DNA of 12,384 nt from DATAFO01 sp046728935. Its GTDB lineage: Bacteria; Actinomycetota; Thermoleophilia; Solirubrobacterales; 70-9. How positions within the stretch are numbered: position 1 is the stretch's first letter; each line of letters starts with the position of its first letter. Under the pieces are notes generated by a model, which was not told the origin of the DNA, searched no databases, and saw nothing but the letters and a program-made list of their open reading frames with translations. The translations under genes were made by a program, and so were the position numbers. The DNA lies in assembly GCA_046728935.1 (NCBI GenBank), contig JBKPFS010000127.1:1-12384 (forward strand), in the 5' to 3' direction. Below are positions 6,647 through 12,384 of the stretch, piece by piece.

Positions 6647-7795
6647 TCACCCCGCGACCGGGGCGGCCGCGGCGTCGAGCCGCTCGCTGGCGAGGGCCCG
6701 CGCGGCGTCGAGGGGCGTGATTCGGCGATGCTCGGCGGTCTCGAGAATGCGCGTGACGGTGTCCTCGATCCCGAGCACGAGCTCGGTCGCCCGCCCCTCC
6801 GAGTAGCCCTTGATCTCCATGTAGACGTGGATCAGACCGCCGGCGTTGGCGATGAAGTCGGGCGCGTAGAGGATCCCGCGTTCGGCCAGGTGCGTCGCGA
6901 GCCCCTCGTCCGCGAGCTGGTTGTTCGCGGACCCGCAGACGACCCGGCAGCGAAGCGAGTCGACGTTGGAGGCGTCGATGGCGCCGCCGAGCGCGCACGG
7001 GGCGAGCACGTCGCAGGCCGTCAGCATCGCCTCGTCGGGCGCGACCCAGCGTGCGCCGAGCTCGTCCGCGAGCGCCCGCCGCTGCGGGACGATGTCGGAG
7101 ACCACGAGCTCGGCGCCGGCGCTCGCGAGCCGCCGCCCGAGCCGCGCGCCGACATGGCCGAGGCCGACCACTGCGACGCGCCGCCGATCGAGGTCCGGGC
7201 TGCCGAAGGCCTGGGCGCAACAGGCGCGCATCGCCGCCTCGATGCCGAGGGCCGTGAACGGGCTCGGATCGCCGGACCCGCCGCGATCCTCGGGCAGCCC
7301 GGTGAGGTGGTGGGTGCGCTCGGCGATCACCACCAGGTCCTCCGGCGAGATGCCGACGTCCTCGGCGGTGATGTAGCCGCCCTCGAGCGATTCGACCAGG
7401 TCGCCGAAGTCGAGCAGCGCCGCCCGGCGCCGCTCCGCCGCGACAACCTCGCCCGGCGGGGCGCAGATCACGCCCTTGCCGCCGCCCAGGTCGAGGCCCG
7501 CCGCCGCCGCCTTGTAGGTCATTCCCATCGCCAGGCGCAGGGCGTCGCGGCAGGCGTCGATCGTCGCTGGATAGCTCCACAGGCGCACGCCGCCGAGCGC
7601 TGGCCCGAGGGTGGTGGAGTGGATGGCGACGATCGTGTACAGGCCGCTCCGCGCGCCGCGGCAGACCGCGAGCTGCTCGTGCTCGAAAGGCACCGGCGCG
7701 ATGTGCGGGGCGCCGTTCGTCTCGGGAGCGGCGGACTCCGCCGTCGCCGAGGAGGTGGGGCGCCCGTTCGTCGGCTTTCCGACCGCGACAGCCAT
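6647..7795 (-). CDS. Leu/Phe/Val dehydrogenase
   Basis: This NAD-dependent enzyme family oxidatively deaminates branched-chain or aromatic amino acids to 2-oxoacids, or runs in reverse. Family blocks are LYTIVAIHSTTLGPALGGVRLW, then GMTYKAAAAGLDLGGGKGVI, holding the substrate-binding Lys95 and catalytic Lys107. TAEDVGIS contains Asp146, and the NAD-binding GLGHVG at 211-216 follows VAVV. CGSANNQL and YAPDFIANAGGLI complete the cofactor domain. It has 382 residues, somewhat longer than usual because of about 35 low-complexity N-terminal residues. ATG at 7795 shares one base with the E2 stop (TGATG), with GAGG 7 bases upstream. A GTG one codon earlier is possible but too close to that site. Coupling to E1-alpha, E1-beta and E2 strongly suggests it feeds 2-oxoacids to that complex. 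Exact amino-acid preference cannot be read from sequence. Confidence 0.93.
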   Translation of the reverse strand: MAVAVGKPTNGRPTSSATAESAAPETNGAPHIAPVPFEHEQLAVCRGARSGLYTIVAIHSTTLGPALGGVRLWSYPATIDACRDALRLAMGMTYKAAAAGLDLGGGKGVICAPPGEVVAAERRRAALLDFGDLVESLEGGYITAEDVGISPEDLVVIAERTHHLTGLPEDRGGSGDPSPFTALGIEAAMRACCAQAFGSPDLDRRRVAVVGLGHVGARLGRRLASAGAELVVSDIVPQRRALADELGARWVAPDEAMLTACDVLAPCALGGAIDASNVDSLRCRVVCGSANNQLADEGLATHLAERGILYAPDFIANAGGLIHVYMEIKGYSEGRATELVLGIEDTVTRILETAEHRRITPLDAARALASERLDAAAAPVAG

Positions 7796-9165
7796 CACTC
7801 GACCTCATCGCCTTCGAGCCGCGCCTTGATTCGCGACAGGAACCTCGCCGCCGTCGCGCCGTCCAGCGCCCGGTGGTCGAACGAGAGCGGCAGGAAGGCC
7901 ATCGGGCGGATCGCGATCGAGTCGCCATCGGGCCCCTCGACCACCACCGGCCGCTTGACGATCGCCTCGAGGTCGAGGATCGCCACCTGGGGTTGGTTGA
8001 TGATCGGCGTCGCCAGCACCGCGCCGAACTGCCCCGGGTTGGTGATCGTGAACGTGCCCCCGTGGACCTCGTCGGGCTGAAGTTGCTTCGAGCGCGCACG
8101 CGACGCGACGTCCTCGATCGCCGCCGCGATGCCCTCGAGGCTCAGCCGCTGGGCCTTCGGGATCACGGGCACGATCAGCCCCTCCGGCTCGAGGGCGACC
8201 GCGATGCCCAGGTTGACGTCGTCGTGGTAGACGATCTCAGAGCCCTCGATCGAGGCGTTCAGGATCGGGAACTCCTGGAGCGTCTCGACGGTCGCGCGCG
8301 CGACGAACGCGAGATACGTGAGTTTCACGCCCCGCCGCGCCATCGCCTCCTTGAGCTGGGCCCGCCGCGTGGCAACGCGCCACATGTCGACCTCGACGAT
8401 CGTGGTGACGTGCGCGGAGGTTCGCCGGCTCTCCACCATGTGCTTGGCGATCGCCTCGCGCATCGGCGACATCGGCTCGCGCCTGCCCGGTGCGAGCTCC
8501 CCTACCGGCTCGCCGCGCGCGGCGGGCGCCGCCGCGGGCTCCGGCTCGGGCTTCGCCGGCTCCTCGGGCCGGTAAGGCGACTCGATGTGAAGCGGTCGTT
8601 CCGGGGGCGCAGGAGCCTCGGCCTCGGCGGCGCCGCCGTTCTCGATGAACGCGAGCACGTCCTTCTTGCGCACTCGGCCGCCGATCCCGGTGCCCCGCAC
8701 CTGGTCCAAGTCGACCCCGTGCTTGTCGGCGATCCGGCGTACCACCGGCGAGTAGAAGCGCGACCGATCGGCCTCGCCGTTGCCACCGGCCTCAGCGGCT
8801 GCCGGCGCCGGCGCGGGCGGATGGTCCTCGTCGGGATGCGCCTCGCCGGGCTTCGCCCCGACGTCGATCTCGGCCATCGGCTCGCCGACGGGGATCGTCT
8901 CGCCGGGCTCGGCGATGATCTTGGCCAGCCGACCGCTCGCCGGCGAGGGGATCTCGACGTCGACCTTGTCGGTGGTCACCTCGCAGATCGTCTCGTCGGC
9001 CTCGACCCAGTCGCCCGGGCGCTTTCGCCACTCGAGGATCGTGCCCTCGGAGACGGAGATGCCCATCTTCGGCATCTCCACCTGAACAACCGACGTTCCG
9101 CCCGCCTCCGCTTCGCGTTCGGGGGCGGCCGGGTCTGTGGTGGGCTCAGTAGGCGAGGAGCTCAC
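7795..9165 (-). CDS. 2-oxoacid dehydrogenase E2 (dihydrolipoamide acyltransferase), probably branched-chain type
   Basis: E2 is the core of the complex: its lipoyl arm takes the acyl group from E1 and passes it to CoA. Domain order is complete. A lipoyl domain spans about 26-103 (MPKMGISVSEGTI... with the lipoylated Lys67 in VTTDKVDVEIPSP). A Pro/Ala/Glu linker follows, then a peripheral subunit-binding domain at 137-174 (FYSPVVRRIADKHGVDLDQ, then GTGIGGRVRKKDV). A second Ala/Pro linker leads to the catalytic domain from about 228. That domain ends with TITNPGQFG and SFDHRALDG, with active-site His431 and Asp435. Length 456 is normal for a one-lipoyl E2. The GTG at 9165 overlaps the E1-beta gene by 20 bases and has GGGAGG 6 bases upstream. 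It shares a base with the next gene, so the operon is translationally coupled. Substrate is inferred from the adjacent Leu/Phe/Val dehydrogenase; a pyruvate- or acetoin-type complex is the alternative. Confidence 0.93.
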   Translation of the reverse strand: MSSSPTEPTTDPAAPEREAEAGGTSVVQVEMPKMGISVSEGTILEWRKRPGDWVEADETICEVTTDKVDVEIPSPASGRLAKIIAEPGETIPVGEPMAEIDVGAKPGEAHPDEDHPPAPAPAAAEAGGNGEADRSRFYSPVVRRIADKHGVDLDQVRGTGIGGRVRKKDVLAFIENGGAAEAEAPAPPERPLHIESPYRPEEPAKPEPEPAAAPAARGEPVGELAPGRREPMSPMREAIAKHMVESRRTSAHVTTIVEVDMWRVATRRAQLKEAMARRGVKLTYLAFVARATVETLQEFPILNASIEGSEIVYHDDVNLGIAVALEPEGLIVPVIPKAQRLSLEGIAAAIEDVASRARSKQLQPDEVHGGTFTITNPGQFGAVLATPIINQPQVAILDLEAIVKRPVVVEGPDGDSIAIRPMAFLPLSFDHRALDGATAARFLSRIKARLEGDEVE

Positions 9166-10192
9166 GGCAGGCCTCCCTCATGTCCTCGAGCTGGGGCAGG
9201 ACCGCCTGCTCCAGGGGCGGACTGAACGGGATCGGCACGTCCGGAGCCGTCAGCCGCCTGACCGGCCCGTCCAGGTCCTCGAACGCCTCCTCGGTGATCA
9301 GCGCGGCAACCTCCGCGCCGACCCCGCACGAGTGGGTCGCCTCGTGCGCGACCAGGACCTTGCCGGTCTTCCGGACCGTCCCCAGGATCGCTTCGGTGTC
9401 GAGCGGGCAGAGCGTCCGCAGATCGAGTACCTCGATGTCCTCGCCAAGCTCCTCGGCCGCCTGGAGCGCGAGATGAACCGCCGAGCCGTAGGCGATCACG
9501 CTCATCTCCTCGCCCTCGCGCGCGACGCGCGCCTCGCCGAGCGGCACGGAGTAGTCGCCCTCGGGAACCTCCCCCTTCACATAGCGGTAGAGGCCCTTGT
9601 GCTCCATGTAGCAGACCGGGTTGGGATCCCGGATCGCGCTCACGAGGAGTCCCTTCGCGTCATCGGCGGTCGCCGGCGCGACCACCTTCAGGCCCGGTGC
9701 CTGGAGGAACCAGGCCTCCGGATTCTGCGAATGGAACGGGCCGCCCGAGAAGCCGCCGCCGGACGGCAGCCGGACGACCATCGGCACGGAAACACCCTGA
9801 CGGTAATGGAGCTTCGCCGCGACGTTGACGAGCTGGTCGAACCCGCAGGAGATGAAGTCGGCGAACTGCATCTCCGCGACGGGCTTCATCCCCTCGATCG
9901 CCGCCCCGATCGAGGCGCCGATGATCGCGCTCTCGGCCAGGGGGGTGTCGAGCACCCGGTCGGCCCCGAACTCCTCGATGAACCCGTCGGTGACCTTGAA
10001 GGCGCCGCCGAAGACCCCGATGTCCTCACCGAGGCAGAGGACCGAGGGGTCCCGGCGCATCTCCTCTCGAAGGCCGTCGGAGATCGCCTGGAGATAGGTC
10101 ATCTCGCGCGTGCCATCGCGCTGTGGCTGAGGCTCCGCAGCGGCCTCCTGCGCCACCTCGCGCGCGCCCTCGGTGGTCGTCGCGTCGCTCAT
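9146..10192 (-). CDS. 2-oxoacid dehydrogenase E1 component, beta subunit
   Basis: The beta subunit pairs with E1-alpha to form the thiamine-diphosphate decarboxylase. Recognisable blocks are MTYLQAISDGLREEM, GEDIGVFGG (55-63), RVLDTPLAESAIIG with the conserved Glu87, GFDQLVNVAAKLHY, and GGPFHSQNPEAWF with the active-site-region His154. LKVVAPATADDAKGLL and the C-terminal transketolase block (VIAYGS, LDLRTLCPLD, VLVAHEA) follow. It has 348 residues; the first 30 are a non-conserved Ala/Glu-rich extension. ATG at 10192 is chosen over the longer frame because AGGAG lies 6 bases upstream and the ATG overlaps the E1-alpha stop in an ATGA motif. Its 3' end overlaps the E2 start by 20 bases. The C-terminus CRELLAY resembles that of the second, partial beta gene at the right edge. 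Confidence 0.94.
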   Translation of the reverse strand: MSDATTTEGAREVAQEAAAEPQPQRDGTREMTYLQAISDGLREEMRRDPSVLCLGEDIGVFGGAFKVTDGFIEEFGADRVLDTPLAESAIIGASIGAAIEGMKPVAEMQFADFISCGFDQLVNVAAKLHYRQGVSVPMVVRLPSGGGFSGGPFHSQNPEAWFLQAPGLKVVAPATADDAKGLLVSAIRDPNPVCYMEHKGLYRYVKGEVPEGDYSVPLGEARVAREGEEMSVIAYGSAVHLALQAAEELGEDIEVLDLRTLCPLDTEAILGTVRKTGKVLVAHEATHSCGVGAEVAALITEEAFEDLDGPVRRLTAPDVPIPFSPPLEQAVLPQLEDMREACRELLAY

Positions 10193-11325
10193 GCCGGGCT
10201 CCTCTCGCTCGCGCGGGCCACCACGTTGCCGTTGCCGCCCTCCGACCAGTAGGACCACGGTGCCTGACCGTCGCCGAGCGCCTCCCACTCCTCCGCGAAG
10301 ACGCCGTGCACGGCGAGGTCCGGGTCGGGCATCGGCGAGTCGAGCGCCTTGCGCGCACACTCCTCGACGTACGAGGTGACCTCGGAGCGGATGGCATCCA
10401 AGTCGTCGGAGCTGAAGCCGTGCTCGCCGACGAGGCGCTCCGTGTAGCGGTCGATCGGATCGCGCTGCGACCACTCCTCGAACATCTCCTTGGGCACATA
10501 GCTCATGTCGTCATGCGCTCCGTGGCCGTGCATGCGCATCGTCCGGCACTCGATCAGCGTCGGCCCGCCGCCCGAGCGCGCCCGCTCGGCCGCGGGACGG
10601 GCGGCCTCGAACACGGCCTCGACGTCGTTGCCGTCGACGGTGACGCCGGGGAAGCCGTAGGTGTGGGCCCGCTCGACCGGGTCGACCGCGAACTCGAGCT
10701 CGTTCGGAGTCGAGTAGGCGAACTGGTTGTTCTCGAGGATGAAGACGATCGGCAGACGGTGGACGCCGGCGAAGTTCATCGCCTCGTGCCATTGGCCGTT
10801 CGCGGAGGAGCCCTCCCCGAAATAGGTCATCGCGATGCGCGGCTCGCCGCGCATCTTGAAGGCCATCGCCATGCCGTTCGCGACCAGCGCCATGTCGGGG
10901 AGCATCGAGACCATGCCGACGGCGCCGAGCTTGCGGTCCCCGAAGTGCATGTTGCCGTCCTTGCCACCCGTGACGCCGCCGGAGCGGCCCATGTAGTTGG
11001 CGAGGTAGCGGTCCGGGGTCACCCCGCGAACGAAATGAGCCCCCAGGTCGCGATGCAGGATGCACATGCGATCCCGAGGGCCGAGGACGTAGGCGGAACC
11101 GACCGAGACGGCCTCCTGCCCACAGCCGTCGTAGAAGCTTCCGGGCACCTTGCCCTGCTTGTAGAGCGTGAGGCCCCGTTCCTCCGAGACCCGCATCATG
11201 ACCATGAACCGGAACAGGTTCGCCCGGTCCTCGCGCTTCAGCGGTGCTTCGCCGACTTCGCGCACGCTCGTCTTCGCGTCCTCGCGTACGCCCCCGCTCG
11301 CGACAGCGCCATCGCTTCGCTTCAT
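10189..11325 (-). CDS. 2-oxoacid dehydrogenase E1 component, alpha subunit
   Basis: This subunit binds the diphosphate end of thiamine diphosphate. The ThDP motif runs from GEGSSANGQWHEAMN (170-184) to ENN (198-200), with Glu in place of the commoner Asp of GDG, as also seen in branched-chain E1-alpha. Other blocks are FYDGCGQEAVSVG, LHRDLGAHFVRG, GRSGGVTGGKDGNMH, and the loop RMHGHGAHDD (264-273), corresponding to the regulatory loop of mitochondrial enzymes. Length 378 is typical. ATG at 11325 has AAGGA 7 bases upstream. The open frame continues to 11466, but that stretch contains the leader repeats and operator-like dyad and is not E1-like. Transcription probably starts near 11487, leaving a leader of about 160 bases. 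It is the first gene of the coupled E1-alpha/E1-beta/E2/dehydrogenase operon. The HGHGAHDD loop is also found in pyruvate/acetoin-type enzymes, so substrate rests on context. Confidence 0.93.
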   Translation of the reverse strand: MKRSDGAVASGGVREDAKTSVREVGEAPLKREDRANLFRFMVMMRVSEERGLTLYKQGKVPGSFYDGCGQEAVSVGSAYVLGPRDRMCILHRDLGAHFVRGVTPDRYLANYMGRSGGVTGGKDGNMHFGDRKLGAVGMVSMLPDMALVANGMAMAFKMRGEPRIAMTYFGEGSSANGQWHEAMNFAGVHRLPIVFILENNQFAYSTPNELEFAVDPVERAHTYGFPGVTVDGNDVEAVFEAARPAAERARSGGGPTLIECRTMRMHGHGAHDDMSYVPKEMFEEWSQRDPIDRYTERLVGEHGFSSDDLDAIRSEVTSYVEECARKALDSPMPDPDLAVHGVFAEEWEALGDGQAPWSYWSEGGNGNVVARASERSPA

Positions 11326-11351
11326 CTCTCCGTCCTTCGCGTCTGGCCGCC

Positions 11352-11405
11352 CCTCGGGATCTCCTCGGAACCGGCCGGGTTCTCGTCGCCTCGGGATCTC
11401 CTCGG
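11352..11405 (-). repeat. 17-base direct repeat in the E1-alpha leader
   Basis: CCTCGGGATCTCCTCGG occurs at 11352-11368 and again at 11389-11405, identical and 37 bases apart. Between them GAACC (11367-11371 region) can pair with GGGTTC around a GGCCG loop. In the mRNA sense each copy reads CCGAGGAGATCCCGAGG and so contains an AGGAG. Both lie in the untranslated leader, 27 or more bases before the ATG. They may bind a regulator or compete for ribosomes, or be a chance tandem duplication. Confidence 0.8.
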
Positions 11406-11457
11406 CGACGCCTACGGACGATGGGAGCCTGAGGTTCCGCTCCTGCTCCCTATGTCG

Positions 11458-11484
11458 GATTCGCATGACGGTTTCGTGCGAATC
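11458..11484. promoter_or_regulatory. 27-base dyad, probable operator of the E1-alpha operon
   Basis: GATTCGCA (11458-11465) and TGCGAATC (11477-11484) are perfect inverted 8-mers separated by 11 bases, and two further inner pairs are symmetric. A third GCGAAT (11490-11495) overlaps the -10 box. The dyad begins just downstream of the expected transcription start, a position suited to a repressor. A transcribed hairpin is the alternative. No regulator gene is in the window to pair with it. Confidence 0.6.
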
Positions 11485-11493
11485 GCTACGCGA

Positions 11494-11521
11494 ATTCTAT
11501 TCCCGATGGCCGATGTTTCAA
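11494..11521 (-). promoter_or_regulatory. Sigma-70-type promoter for the E1-alpha operon
   Basis: Read leftward, TTGAAA (11521-11516) and TAGAAT (11499-11494) are separated by 16 bases. Each differs from the TTGACA/TATAAT consensus at one position. The region is visibly AT-richer than its surroundings. The start would be near 11487. The promoter begins only 16 bases beyond the stop of the upstream E2-like gene, showing that the downstream genes can be transcribed independently of that module. Confidence 0.65.
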
Positions 11522-11536
11522 CCTCGGGGGTCCGCG

Positions 11537-12250
11537 CTAAGCGGATGTCGCAGGGGCGCCCACGCACGCACGCACGTCGCGAAGCGTCACCCGGCCACCT
11601 TTGCCGGTGCCGGTGACGGTGTCCAGGTCCATCTGCAGCTCGCGCGCGAGCCGGCGCACGGCCGGCGAGTGAAACCCGCTCAGGTCAACCGGCCGCAGGT
11701 CGCCGACCGGCGCGTCGCGGAGCAGCCTCGCGGGCACGGGCTCGGGCTTTGGCTCGAGCGCCCCAGCGGCTTCGGGCTCCGCGACCGGCTCGGGCTGTTC
11801 AATCGGCGGTTCGTCGATCGAGTGGTCGATTTGACCGCGTGGAGCAGCTGAATCCTCCACTCGATGAAGGTCCTCGGCCTCCGGCGCCGGCTCCTCGGAT
11901 TTCGGCTCCGGCTCGGGCGTGGGCTCGGGCTCGACGGCCTCCGGCTCCTGCGCTTCGCGTTTTCGCGCCAAACGGATGTCGATCAGCGCGAGGGAGGTTC
12001 CGGTCGGGACCGTCATGCCGCCGCCCACCGCGAGCATGCGGAGCACGCCGTTGGCCGGGGAGCCGATCTCTGCCGTCGTGCCGTTCCAGGAGACCAGACA
12101 GATCGGCTCGTCGAGCTCCACCGGCTGTCCTGGCTCCTTGAGCCAGGCGACCACGGTGGCCCCGCCATCGGCGCCCGTCTCGGGCATGGTCACGTCGATT
12201 GTCGGGACGTCCTCGTGCGGGGTCTCGGGATCAGTAGCCGAGGAGCTCAA
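11537..12250 (-). CDS. Short E2-like protein: lysine-less lipoyl-like domain plus subunit-binding domain (237 aa)
   Basis: Residues about 17-92 follow the lipoyl-domain pattern (TIDVTMPETGADGGATVVAW, then PGQPVELDEPICLV and AEIGSPANGVL). Where active E2 has D-K in the hairpin turn, this protein reads S-W-N-G-T-T: Gly57 replaces the lipoylated Lys, so lipoylation is not possible at the usual site. A Glu/Pro-rich linker (about 98-175) leads to a well-preserved peripheral subunit-binding domain at 193-229 (FHSPAVRRLARELQMDLDT, then GTGKGGRVTLRDV). The protein stops eight residues later; there is no acyltransferase domain and no HRxxDG. Such a protein could dock E1 or E3 without catalysis, like an E3-binding protein, or it may be a decaying copy. 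The TTG at 12250 overlaps the upstream E1-beta-like gene by 20 bases, with GGAG 7 bases before it, exactly mirroring the downstream E1-beta/E2 junction. Confidence 0.85.
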   Translation of the reverse strand: MSSSATDPETPHEDVPTIDVTMPETGADGGATVVAWLKEPGQPVELDEPICLVSWNGTTAEIGSPANGVLRMLAVGGGMTVPTGTSLALIDIRLARKREAQEPEAVEPEPTPEPEPKSEEPAPEAEDLHRVEDSAAPRGQIDHSIDEPPIEQPEPVAEPEAAGALEPKPEPVPARLLRDAPVGDLRPVDLSGFHSPAVRRLARELQMDLDTVTGTGKGGRVTLRDVRACVGAPATSA

Positions 12251-12384
12251 GGCAGGTCTCCATGATCGCCTCGACGTCTCGGTCGGCGTCGGCCTCGGCG
12301 TCGGGGAGGCCCTCCCCCATCCAGATCCGGCGGGGCGGGGCCTCGAGGTACTCGCCCGCCTCCAGCCCGATCTGGGCGATCACC
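12231..12384 (-). CDS. E1-beta-like subunit, C-terminal end (second copy, runs off the right edge)
   Basis: The last 50 codons of a leftward gene are visible, ending at TGA 12233-12231. The peptide starts VIAQIGLEAGEYLEAPPRRI and ends DVEAIMETCLELLGY. It aligns with the end of the full E1-beta here (EAFEDLDGPVRRL ... EACRELLAY): the position, the D/E-x-L-[DE]-[AG]-P-x-RR core and the ELL-x-Y end agree. It lacks the usual P-x-P-[FY]-[SA]-P-P-L-E segment, having WMGEGLPDAEADADRD instead, so it is a divergent paralogue. The link to E1-beta rests on this short end and on the neighbouring E2-like gene; the active-site part is outside the window. Confidence 0.7.
   Translation of the reverse strand, partial: VIAQIGLEAGEYLEAPPRRIWMGEGLPDAEADADRDVEAIMETCLELLGY

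Noticed and set aside
7873..9225. Long rightward open frame opposite the E2 gene (also 10123-11616, 6626-8080, 9137-10252 and 4780-5964)
   Set aside because: These are frames left open by high GC opposite well-identified genes. Their translations are Arg/Asp/Gly/Ala-rich without recognisable motifs.
11326..11466. 47-residue N-terminal extension of E1-alpha
   Set aside because: It contains the leader repeats and part of the dyad, is not E1-like, and ATG 11325 has a good ribosome site.
1..12384. CRISPR array, tRNA, rRNA, transposase or known defence cassette
   Set aside because: No regularly spaced repeats, no tRNA- or rRNA-like stretches and no transposase or recombinase motifs were seen; the only mobility hints are the inverted repeat and the partial nuclease-like gene.

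Overview
The window is very GC-rich (roughly 70% by eye, not counted). It uses GTG and TTG starts freely and packs genes with 1-20 base overlaps. Together with a DUF4395-type membrane protein, a DUF3291 protein, a stand-alone Leu/Phe/Val dehydrogenase and a split-E1 2-oxoacid dehydrogenase, this suggests a high-GC actinobacterium-like organism, possibly near Thermoleophilia/Solirubrobacterales. That placement is an inference from gene content and composition, not from a phylogenetic marker. No rRNA, tRNA, CRISPR array or recognisable transposase was seen.

Left part (1-4725), miscellaneous genes. A leftward PD-(D/E)XK nuclease-like gene runs off the left edge. Its 5' end abuts a broken FTR1-type iron permease, which has lost its N-terminal half and carries a frameshift. 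A secreted lipoprotein of unknown function follows on the same strand. Next come a leftward pair (rhomboid protease, then a 61-residue two-helix membrane protein) and, divergently, a DUF4395 membrane protein fused to a thioredoxin-like domain, followed by a DUF3291 protein.

Right part (4729-12384), all leftward, is one metabolic theme. In transcription order it contains the end of an E1-beta-like gene, a short E2-like protein, a well-formed promoter with an operator-like palindrome and a repeat-bearing leader, then E1-alpha, E1-beta, E2 and a Leu/Phe/Val dehydrogenase. These four are translationally coupled. After a 177-base gap come lipB and lipA. The likely logic is that the dehydrogenase deaminates branched-chain amino acids to 2-oxoacids, the E1/E2 complex decarboxylates these to acyl-CoAs, and LipB/LipA make the lipoyl cofactor that E2 needs. 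E3 (dihydrolipoamide dehydrogenase) is not in the window.

The most unusual points are these. (1) A second E1-beta/E2 module sits immediately upstream; its junction matches the first module almost base for base, but its E2 has lost the lipoyl lysine and the whole catalytic domain. (2) A 162-base imperfect inverted repeat with a perfect central hairpin fills the gap between the dehydrogenase and lipB. (3) The E1-alpha operon promoter carries a 27-base dyad, extra copies of the same half-site, and a 17-base direct repeat in its leader. (4) The FTR1 relic is joined to the nuclease-like gene.
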